Shown here: piece after piece, positions 57,553 through 64,000 of the stretch
Layout of the letters: each line of letters starts with the position of its first letter
How positions within the stretch are numbered: the stretch's first letter is position 1
NCBI RefSeq assembly: GCF_036173045.1
Contig: NZ_CP108040.1
Coordinates: 62,001-126,000 of the forward strand
Length of the DNA: 64,000 nucleotides
Source: Streptomyces sp. NBC_00299
GTDB taxonomy: Bacteria; Actinomycetota; Actinomycetes; Streptomycetales; Streptomycetaceae
Direction: 5' to 3'
Notes under the pieces: model-generated
Databases searched by the model: none
The model's input: the letters and a program-made list of their open reading frames with translations, nothing else
Told to the model about the DNA's origin: nothing
Program-made: the position numbers and the translations under genes

Positions 57553-58242
57553 CTACGGCTCGGGAACGAGGAGCCGGTAGCCCACGCCACGCACGGTCTC
57601 GATGAGAGCAGGGTTCCCCAATTTGGTCCGCAGGGAGGCCACATGAACGTGCAGGGTGTGAGCTGTGCCCTGGGGCATGCTCTTCCACACGCTGCTGATG
57701 ATCTGCTCCCGGCGGAAGACGACACCTGGCCTCTGCGCAAGTAGCACGAGCAGATCGAACTCCTTGCGGGTCAGGTGCACGGCGGACCCGTCGACGGTCA
57801 CCTGACGGGTGGGCAGGTCGATGTGCACGGGCCCGAGCCGCAGAGAGCTCGCGCCAGGTTCCGCTTCGCCCACGGGCGCGGTGCGTCGGCTCACAGCATG
57901 GATCCGGGCGAGCAGTTCCCCGACGCTGTACGGCTTGACCACGTAGTCGTCGGCTCCGACGTTGAGACCGTGTATCCGGGACCGTACGTCGGACCGCGCC
58001 GTGACCATGATTACCGGAGTACTGGTCAGCTTGCGGATCGTGGTGCATACCTCGTAGCCGTCCTGGTCAGGCAGCCCGAGGTCGAGGAGAATGACACCGA
58101 AGGGCTGGGCGTCGTCCGGAGGCAGAATCTGAAGCGCCTCCTTGGCACTGCAGGCATGCACTATCTCGAAGCCGTGCTGCGATAGGAGTGCGGAGAGGGC
58201 AAGGGCCACGTGAATGTCATCCTCGATGACGAGCAGTCTCAT
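57553..58242 (-). CDS. OmpR/PhoB-family response regulator
   Basis: 229 residues from the ATG at 58242. Receiver: acidic pocket LLVIEDDIHVALALS, phospho-acceptor Asp in GVILLDLGLPDQDGYEV, Thr in VIMVTARSD, Lys in DDYVVKPYSVGELLARIHAV. Winged helix: VHIDLPTRQVTVDGSAVHLT, KEFDLLVLLAQRPGVVFRRE, VHVASLRTKLGNPALIETVR, GVGYRL. No histidine kinase is adjacent; the neighbouring sensor has a SpoIIE output instead. Starts further upstream are possible but less likely. Confidence 0.92.
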   Translation of the reverse strand: MRLLVIEDDIHVALALSALLSQHGFEIVHACSAKEALQILPPDDAQPFGVILLDLGLPDQDGYEVCTTIRKLTSTPVIMVTARSDVRSRIHGLNVGADDYVVKPYSVGELLARIHAVSRRTAPVGEAEPGASSLRLGPVHIDLPTRQVTVDGSAVHLTRKEFDLLVLLAQRPGVVFRREQIISSVWKSMPQGTAHTLHVHVASLRTKLGNPALIETVRGVGYRLLVPEP

Positions 58243-59030
58243 GCCAGGCCCCTTTCGGTTCGCCAATAATCCACACGGATCATCGGGGGCCGTCAAGGGG
58301 AAGGCCGTTCAGAAACGCATTCCGTCTGATAAATATCTCAAGTTTCCCTCAAGTTGGCGACGCCGAGTGTGCGGCGTGACTACTGTTCTCCATACCGACG
58401 AAGATGGAGCAGTAAGCCGAGGTGAATGCCAACAGGCAGGACGACGCCTGCATGCGATCGGTTGTAAGGAATGCTGCCGACAGGTCGACACCATTCGACT
58501 CCAGGTCAGGGTCTTGGTGGGCGGATCGAAGGTGCACTCAGGATCAGGCCGTGAGGATCCGCCTGCAAGTGACCATGATGAGTTTCTTCGCCTGGTCAGC
58601 ATGGCGGTATTTCACTGACCTCTTTCCTTTTGCAGGATCTCAAGGTGTGGTTATCGTGAAGTCCCGGAAGCTAGATTCGCTCGCGCTCACCGAATTCGAA
58701 TATGCAATTCTTCATTCGGTGGGAAAGGCGCGTTCGGGTGTGCAGGTGATCGGTGAACCTGAGTCGGGGAGGGGCGTTCTCGGGGCTGCGGTGTAGGCGC
58801 GCACGGCCCCTTTTCCGGGGGCGGGATCGGGTTCAAGTCCCGACAGCTCACAGGTCCTGCGCTCCCCGCCTCCCCGCCGGAGGGCGCAGGACCTGGCCGT
58901 AGGCCTCACCCTCAGGGCCTGTGGCCCGCTCTGCGGGGCGGGAGGTGCGACCTGCGCAGCTGACGTTGCGCACCTCGTTGCTTCCCGCTCCGCAGGGCGC
59001 ACCTCGGTGGTGCTCCCGCGGGGATCAGCC
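58243..59030. other. Mostly non-coding, with a tRNA T-arm-like sequence
   Basis: At about 58827-58855 the DNA reads atcgggttcaagtcccgac followed by agctcac, a perfect T-stem (TCGGG/CCCGA) and 7-base T-loop and a possible acceptor end. No matching tRNA 5' half or D-arm is found upstream. Small frames here have no support. It may be a leftover of a tRNA 3' end, as at attachment sites. Confidence 0.4.
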
Positions 59031-59146
59031 GCATGCAGATCGCGAACGGAACCGAGGACCGGAACTGCTACCACGCAGACGACGGGGACAGTGGCTCGGG
59101 GTGGAGGTGGGCCGGAAGCTGGCCTAAGGGCGACGGCACACGAGCG

Positions 59147-59719
59147 TGGCCTTTTACGACTCGCCGGGGGGTGGTGTTGATTGCTCCCACCTCCCGGCGA
59201 CCCTGTGTCGGGTCTGGGCCCGACGTGGCCTTTTACGCCGGCCGGGCCAACCAGGACCGCCGCAACGGAACCGGATACGCCTGCCTGCACACCGCCCTGG
59301 ACGACCACTGCCGCCTCGCCTACACCGAGGACCTGCCCGACGAGAGGGCCGCTACCTGCGCGGCCTTCCTACGCCGGGCCACCGCCTGGTTCGCCAGCCA
59401 GGGCGTCACCGTCGAACGCGTACTGACCGACAACGCCTGGGCCTACACCAAGAACACCTGGCGCGACACCTGCCACGACCTGGGCATCAGCCCTCGCTGG
59501 ACCCGCCCCTGGCGGCCTCAGACGAATGGCAAGGTCGAACGCTTCCACCGCACCCTGCACGACCAATAGGCCTACCAGCGGCCCTACACCTCAAACGCCG
59601 AACGACAGGCAGCGTTTCCTGACTGGCTGGACTGGTACAACTACCACCGACCCCACACCGGCATCCGTGGCCAAACCCCTGCCAGTCGCGTCACCAACCT
59701 CTCCGGACAGCACAACTAG
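59147..59719 (+). pseudogene. IS481-family transposase fragment
   Basis: The frame reads GTGYACLHTALDDHCRLAYT, RATAWFASQGVTVERVLTDN, AWAYTKNTWRDTCHDLGISP, RPWRPQTNGKVERFHRTLHD, the DDE core of IS481 with two Asp and the Glu visible. TAG then replaces the expected Trp before AYQRPYTSNAERQAAFPDWL and DWYNYHRPHTGIRGQTPASR. The N-terminal helix-turn-helix is missing, and a gtggccttttacg block occurs twice (59147, 59224). Inactive. Confidence 0.85.
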
Positions 59720-59824
59720 CCCGTGTAGGGCCCCCAGAAGCGGCCGTCCGGTGGTGATTGGGCACCGTCCCTTGCCGGCAGCCTCCGCGCCCGCCGATCT
59801 GGCGGGGCTGGGTATGGCGTGCGC

Positions 59825-60400
59825 TCAGGCGGTCGCAACGTCTATCGCGGTCTCCTTGCTGATGGCGGGGGCGACTTCGTTGGCGAGAAGTTCGATGGAG
59901 TCGTTGACCATCCCGGCCGGCATGCCGCCGAAGTCGATCTGTCCCATGAAGCGGTCGACGCTGAGGAGTTCGCGTTCGGTGAGGATCTTGTCGATGACTT
60001 CCTGCGGGCTTCCGGTCATCAGCGCGCCCAGGGGGCTTGTGACGGCTTCGAACTGGTCGGCTTCGATGAGCCGGCCCCGGCCTCCGGGTGTCTTGGGCCG
60101 CAGGTATGCGCGGTAGTAGGGGTAGAGGCTGCGGCGGGCGTCCTGCGAGGTCTCGCCAACATAAAAGTGGCTGGTGACGCCGAGGTGCAGCACATCGGGG
60201 GTGTGGCCGGCGGCCTCACCGACGGTCCGGTAGTGCTCGGTGAGGGGCGTGCGCGGCGGATGTCGCCGACGATGAGGCCAAGGACCATGGGCAGGCCGAG
60301 ACGGGCGGCGCGTTCCGCGCTGGCGGGGGTGCCGCCGACGCCCAGCCACAGCGGCAACGTGTCCTGCTGGGGGCGGGGCGGAACCCGTCAGGTCCCTGGG
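59825..60400 (-). pseudogene. Luciferase-like flavin monooxygenase, 5'-truncated and frameshifted
   Basis: Frame one near 60357-60250 reads LPLWLGVGGTPASAERAARL, GLPMVLGLIVGDIRR. The continuation HYRTVGEAAGHTPDVLHLGV, TSHFYVGETSQDARRSLYPY, GSPQEVIDKILTERELLSVD, RFMGQIDFGGMP is in another frame and ends at 59825. These are the C-terminal parts of the LLM class of F420/FMN-dependent oxidoreductases. The N-terminal half is missing. Confidence 0.8.
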
Positions 60401-60650
60401 CGGCCGAGGGGCAGTTGTCGCAACGCACCAGCTCACCGTGGCCTCCTTTGGAGGATCTGCGCTGCAACCGTATCTAAACGTGCCAAGGGTCATGTCCGGT
60501 ACCTGACTTACAGCCGGATCACCCCAGTTCATGGCCTTGAACAGAGCATGGCGCCCCACATAGACATTGGTCGGCGCGACAACCGACCACAGCCGCCCTG
60601 GCCCAAGGGGAATACACCTGGGCCCGGCGGCCAGAAGGGGAACACACGCC

Positions 60651-62663
60651 TTGTCCTGTTTATCGCGGAAAAGATTCATCCTGTCCAGAATCGCTGCCGT
60701 CACGGCGGCCGTCATGCTCCTTGGGGGAGGCGGCATCGCTGCCGCCGACAGCAGTGACGAAACGCTCGAGTGGGAATATCCTCCGGCCTCCCGCCCTGCT
60801 GCAGGCCCAGAAACGCTGACCAGGGCCAACAACCACCGACCCGAGTCCGGGAAAAACCTCAAGGCTGCACCGGGCGCCAAGGACGCGAACGGGGTGTGGC
60901 AGGTCAACCGCACCACGACCACCCTGTCCAACACGGTTACTGACGGCGACGGCGACACCGCGAACCTGACCTTCCAGGTCTACACCACCGACGCCAACGG
61001 CAACCCCAAGGACCAAGTCAAGCTCACCGACCCGGACACGGGTCAGCCCGCCGCCTACGGCGTCGTGGTGTCCAACTTCGTCACCTCCGGCGGCACCGCG
61101 AAGGTCACCCTGCACTACGGCGACCTGAAGACGAACACCACCTATGCCTTCCGCACCTCTGCCTACGACGGCGGCCTGTACGAGACGGACTGGTCGGCGT
61201 GGGCGAAGTTCAAAACCCGCGGGCGTGCCGTGAACATCAAGCTCCCGGAGCCGAACAAGAGCGCACCGGCGGTGGACCTGGGCAAGTACCAGGAGCCGCA
61301 GGTGGGGACCCGTAACCTGCCCGAGGCTACCCGTGCCACGAAGGATGCCGGCAAGGGCCGCGAGACCTGCACCGACCACGGGCAGAAGATCACCTGCATT
61401 GAGGTCGGGAAGCCGTCCGACTTGAGCGCCAAGGAGAAGCAGGACGTCGCGAACAAGCTCCGTGCGGGCAGTGGCGATCTGGTGCCGTGGTGCAACGACA
61501 CGGGCGTCTCGGCGGGCAAGGACTACTTCAAGCGGGACAGCGCCTGCCTGAAGTGGGCCACGCCGATCGTGTTCAAGTACAAGGTCAAGGCTCCGGACGG
61601 GAACATCTACAACCCGGCGGACGCACACTTCGCCTCGGCCATCGAGATCAAGCTCGACCCGGTGTCCCGGAAGTTCACCCAGCGGTTCGCGCTGGTGCCG
61701 ATGGACCCGTTCATCGTGGAGCACGGCACCATCGGCATGCCGGGACCGGTCACCATGACCCCGACGTTCAAGTGCTCACCGGAGTGCACCACCGCCGCCC
61801 CTGTGTGGGATGGCTCCAACACGTGGCAACCGAAGGGTGACATCCACGCCGCGTACGCCACCTTCAACCACGAATGGACTGGCGGCACCGCCACCAAGAT
61901 CACCAGCCTGCAGCTGGACTGGACTATCGCTGGGACCGTCCAGGACGGCGCCGGGGAAATCGACAACGACCCGCAGTGGCTGGGCAACTCCACCCCGGAC
62001 TTCGACATCCGTTGCGACATCGTCGCCTCCGCCACCAGCCCTGGCTGCGTGTTCTCGGCCTACAAGCCGACCTGGGTGATGAACTTCGCCAAGACACCGG
62101 CCGCCGTCGCGCACGCCTGGCTGATCCAGTCGAAGCTGCCCAACCACCCCGGCTCCAAGGCAGCGGGGAAGCCGATCAAGTACCTCCCTGCGTCCGTGCG
62201 GGATTCTGACCTGAACCGGAAGGTCATCTGCCCGGATGGCTGGGCCAAGACCTACGGCAACCCTGACACCACCCCGATCGACACGAGCGACACCGCCAGC
62301 TGCGATGAGTTCGCCTACGCTGCCTCCTACAACTCGGGCGGTATGCCTGCCTCCCTGGGCGGCATGAACGAGGTCGACACCGGTAACGAGTGCGTGCAGA
62401 CCTACGCCTCCCGCATCGCGACGGGCGACTGGAGGCTGTACGACGACATCCGTACCGCTGCTCCGACGTGGAAGGAAGTCTGCGGACGCTCGTCGATGTC
62501 GAATTACCAGAACACCCAGTCGATGCAGCCGTTCTCCGGAACGTTCTCCTCGCCATCGAAGTACCGTCTGCTGGACAAGGACGAGTACTGGGTGGCCTTC
62601 CCTGAGTTCGCGCACTGCGACGCGTCCAAGGCGAGCGTGTCGTGCACCGTTCCAAAGCCGTGA
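60651..62663 (+). CDS. Secreted NucA/NucB-type nuclease, probable toxin
   Basis: 670 residues from a TTG at 60651 after AAGGGG. Signal RFILSRIAAVTAAVMLLGGG followed by AAADS. Fibronectin-like beta segments at residues about 70-190 (TTTTLSNTVTDGDGDTANLT, YAFRTSAYDGGLYETDWSAW). A long middle domain with disulfide-type Cys residues. The C-terminus (TASCDEFAYAASYNSGG and QSMQPFSGTFSSPSKYRLLD, KDEYWVAF) has the pattern of NucA/NucB DNases. The DUF6461 gene that follows could be immunity. Antibacterial or defensive use is inferred. Confidence 0.8.
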   Translation: MSCLSRKRFILSRIAAVTAAVMLLGGGGIAAADSSDETLEWEYPPASRPAAGPETLTRANNHRPESGKNLKAAPGAKDANGVWQVNRTTTTLSNTVTDGDGDTANLTFQVYTTDANGNPKDQVKLTDPDTGQPAAYGVVVSNFVTSGGTAKVTLHYGDLKTNTTYAFRTSAYDGGLYETDWSAWAKFKTRGRAVNIKLPEPNKSAPAVDLGKYQEPQVGTRNLPEATRATKDAGKGRETCTDHGQKITCIEVGKPSDLSAKEKQDVANKLRAGSGDLVPWCNDTGVSAGKDYFKRDSACLKWATPIVFKYKVKAPDGNIYNPADAHFASAIEIKLDPVSRKFTQRFALVPMDPFIVEHGTIGMPGPVTMTPTFKCSPECTTAAPVWDGSNTWQPKGDIHAAYATFNHEWTGGTATKITSLQLDWTIAGTVQDGAGEIDNDPQWLGNSTPDFDIRCDIVASATSPGCVFSAYKPTWVMNFAKTPAAVAHAWLIQSKLPNHPGSKAAGKPIKYLPASVRDSDLNRKVICPDGWAKTYGNPDTTPIDTSDTASCDEFAYAASYNSGGMPASLGGMNEVDTGNECVQTYASRIATGDWRLYDDIRTAAPTWKEVCGRSSMSNYQNTQSMQPFSGTFSSPSKYRLLDKDEYWVAFPEFAHCDASKASVSCTVPKP

Positions 62664-62686
62664 CCGGCTGGTAGGACACGACGCAG

Positions 62687-62725
62687 ACTGGGGCGGGGCC
62701 CCGGCCGCACGCCCCGCCCCAGTCG
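62687..62725. terminator. Perfect 14-bp stem hairpin between nuclease and DUF6461 gene
   Basis: GACTGGGGCGGGGC and GCCCCGCCCCAGTC pair across a 11-base loop, shortly after the nuclease stop. It may reduce expression of the downstream gene or leave it to another promoter. Confidence 0.75.
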
Positions 62726-62749
62726 CATCCCTGAGACCCGGAGAAAACA

Positions 62750-63352
62750 TTGAGCGACGGCATCACGTGGCTGACCGACGCCTGGCGCGGAGACGCCCCC
62801 ATCCTGTTCGTCACCTTCGCACGTGGCATCAGCCCAGGCGATCTCGTTGTCCGGCTCGGTGCCCGGCCCGGACATGTACTCGACCCGATCACCTTCGCCG
62901 AGGCCGAGCGGCTGACGTTCAACGACCGTGAATCAGCCCGCGTGGCCCGCTTCGGCGAATGCGCGGGCTGGTCATATGCGGTGGAGCAGGGCTGGCCCTC
63001 GAAGGCTTGGTGGGCTCACTCCGACGTCTCCGCAGGCGGGGTTGAAGTCTTGCACCTGACTCCGAAGCCGGACGACCCGCCCAGGGAGTGCTGGTACTAC
63101 CGCGACGGCCAAACGGTCGGTCGCTTCGACATCGGCGACACCCCAGACGACGGCATGGCGTTCTTGCTGCCGGCGTTCGAGGAAGCCGGATTCCTCGATG
63201 ATGACGTCAGCGAGGAGTTCGACACGTTGCGTGCGACCCTGACCGCGTTGCAGCAGCACTTCGGGCTGTCACTGCCACGTCAGGAAATCCTGAATGGCCG
63301 ATTGCCCGCAGTGGTAACAGCGACCGTGCCGCCAGAAAACCTGGGGGACTGA
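62750..63352 (+). CDS. DUF6461 protein, probable immunity
   Basis: 200 residues from a TTG at 62750 after CGGAG. DUF6461-type features: ITWLTDAWRGDAPILFVTFA, RVARFGECAGWSYAVEQGWP, TPDDGMAFLLPAFEEAGFLD, ATLTALQQHFGLSLPRQEIL. Proteins of this group are acidic and cytosolic and commonly sit after toxin genes in actinobacteria. Its position right behind the NucA/NucB-type nuclease makes immunity the best guess. Confidence 0.75.
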   Translation: MSDGITWLTDAWRGDAPILFVTFARGISPGDLVVRLGARPGHVLDPITFAEAERLTFNDRESARVARFGECAGWSYAVEQGWPSKAWWAHSDVSAGGVEVLHLTPKPDDPPRECWYYRDGQTVGRFDIGDTPDDGMAFLLPAFEEAGFLDDDVSEEFDTLRATLTALQQHFGLSLPRQEILNGRLPAVVTATVPPENLGD

Positions 63353-63474
63353 CCGACCTCGCGCTGGGCTGCGGTCGTTGAGCCTGATCACATGTGGTGT
63401 GAGCCCGTCGGCGCACTCGCGTCGAAGCCGCTCACGATGGCGACACGGTCGCGCAGCACATGTGTCGGCTAGCA

Positions 63475-63714
63475 CCTCCGCCGGGGACCGGTAACCAGCC
63501 CCTCGGCCCGCGCCGAGGACCCGTCCCTGGCCAACAACCCTTTCCAGCCCGGCTCAACCAGCCACATCGCCAGCGATTCGACCGGAACGACCGAGCCGAC
63601 CCGTGCCGGCGAGGCCGACCTCATCGTCGCCAAGCACCGCCACGGCCCCACCGCGACCATCACCGTCGCCTTCCAAGGCCACTACTCCCGCTTCGTCGAC
63701 ATGGCGCAGACCTG
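63475..63714 (+). pseudogene. DnaB helicase C-terminal fragment
   Basis: The frame has no start and is preceded by a stop. Its end reads RAGEADLIVAKHRHGPTATI, TVAFQGHYSRFVDMAQT and a stop, the typical C-terminus of replicative DnaB helicases. The preceding 30 residues do not look like DnaB. A broken copy of a helicase gene, in a region lacking the rest of it. Confidence 0.65.
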
Positions 63715-63764
63715 ACGCGTCTTCTTCTATCAGCCGGCTCGCTGCGAGAAAGGATCACCGTTGC

Positions 63765-63923
63765 AGTACGACTGCGCCGTATGCCTGGGGCCGTTAGACC
63801 CCGATGGTGCGAGGACGGAAAACGCGAGTGGGGGCAGAGGATTCTGTGCGCCGCTCCACACCAGGGAGCCGGCCCGAGCCGCACGTCGACGCGGCCATCG
63901 ACCACGCTGTCGAGCGGCAGATT
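63765..63923 (+). CDS. Possible small Cys-containing protein
   Basis: A TTG near 63763 follows AAAGGA. The start LQYDCAVCLGPLDPDGARTE, then NASGGRGFCAPLH suggests CxxC plus a later Cys and His, a zinc pattern, and the rest is Arg-rich. A different frame near the end (EPHVDAAIDHAVERQIETGK) also looks coding, so a frameshift may divide one gene. Confidence 0.35.
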
Positions 63924-63949
63924 GAGACCGGCAAGACACGGTCACTGCG

Positions 63950-64000
63950 CGTATGGACATCATTGGGGCGGCATGCCGCCCCGTATGGACATCATTGGGG
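63950..64000. repeat. 32-bp tandem repeat with an 18-bp palindrome, cut by the window edge
   Basis: cgtatggacatcattgggg occurs at 63950 and again at 63982, a period of 32 bp, with GGGGCGGCATGCCGCCCC, a perfect palindrome, between. The array may continue beyond the window. Confidence 0.65.

Noticed and set aside
58736..58860. Complete tRNA gene
   Set aside because: Only a T-arm-like piece is present; no acceptor 5' strand, D-arm or anticodon arm pairs with it.
1..64000. CRISPR array
   Set aside because: No regularly spaced repeats with unique spacers. The only tandem array is the 32-bp unit at the right edge, which has no spacers.
1..64000. Site-specific integrase or excisionase for an ICE
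   Set aside because: No tyrosine or serine recombinase catalytic domain is visible. The 8386-8805 ORF resembles only an N-terminal part and is too weak to call.

Overview
The window has very high GC content with third-position GC bias, many GTG and TTG starts, ATGA or GTGA start-stop overlaps, and families typical of Streptomyces: WhiB, SpdB-like DUF2637, DUF397, DUF5753, DUF5999, RRQRL-type zinc proteins, and SpoIIE phosphatases fused to kinase-like ATPases. I read it as accessory DNA of a Streptomyces or close relative: an integrated or linear plasmid, or a chromosome arm carrying plasmid-type transfer genes. No rRNA, complete tRNA, CRISPR array, integrase or excisionase was found.

Left part (1-11.4 kb): a decayed mosaic. 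It holds small hypothetical genes, a frameshifted DUF5753-type XRE regulator, a membrane-anchored pentapeptide-repeat protein, the ruins of a gene pair whose intact copy lies at 12.4-13.0 kb, an IS110 remnant, a secreted matrixin-like protease with a lipoprotein, a start-less DUF397 fragment, and two cysteine-rich or hypothetical genes set among repeated intergenic elements.

11.5-20.3 kb: a tightly coupled minus-strand operon of small accessory genes: a 35-residue basic peptide, RRQRL-type zinc protein, membrane protein, helical protein, polynucleotide-kinase-like P-loop protein, zinc-finger ORF, GGDEF protein, ASCH protein, zinc protein and an OB-like protein. Two insertions break it. One is an 811-bp element with IS21-type ends and a 5-bp target duplication that splits a small gene. 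The other is a plus-strand pentapeptide-like gene between imperfect direct repeats of about 75 bp.

21.1-33.7 kb: the transfer module, mostly minus strand: membrane proteins, an FtsK/HerA-type ATPase (TraB-like candidate), a coiled-coil protein, a 724-residue low-complexity protein, an SpdB-like membrane/coiled-coil protein, a DUF5999 protein with an unusual Walker A motif, WhiB, an RsbW-like ATPase and a zinc protein. Hairpins separate many of the genes.

33.8-45.4 kb: control and replication. A UTRA-only protein and a full GntR/UTRA regulator (KorSA/TraR type) lie between CTTAAG palindromes. Next come an XRE-P-loop protein, a GIY-YIG/zinc protein and a second P-loop kinase in one operon, then a convergent dehydrogenase/HAD pair. 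A winged-helix zinc protein (possible replication initiator) is coupled to a ruined DUF721/DciA gene, and degraded genes follow.

45.5-64 kb: looks chromosomal with decay. It contains a degenerate stretch, a secreted M14-type peptidase, a Tat-exported amidase with a small coupled partner, a solute-binding lipoprotein, a sensor-PAS-GAF-SpoIIE-ATPase protein beside an OmpR-type response regulator, an IS481 remnant, a broken flavin monooxygenase, a secreted NucA/NucB-type nuclease followed by a DUF6461 protein (probable toxin and immunity), a DnaB C-terminal fragment, and a tandem repeat running off the window end.
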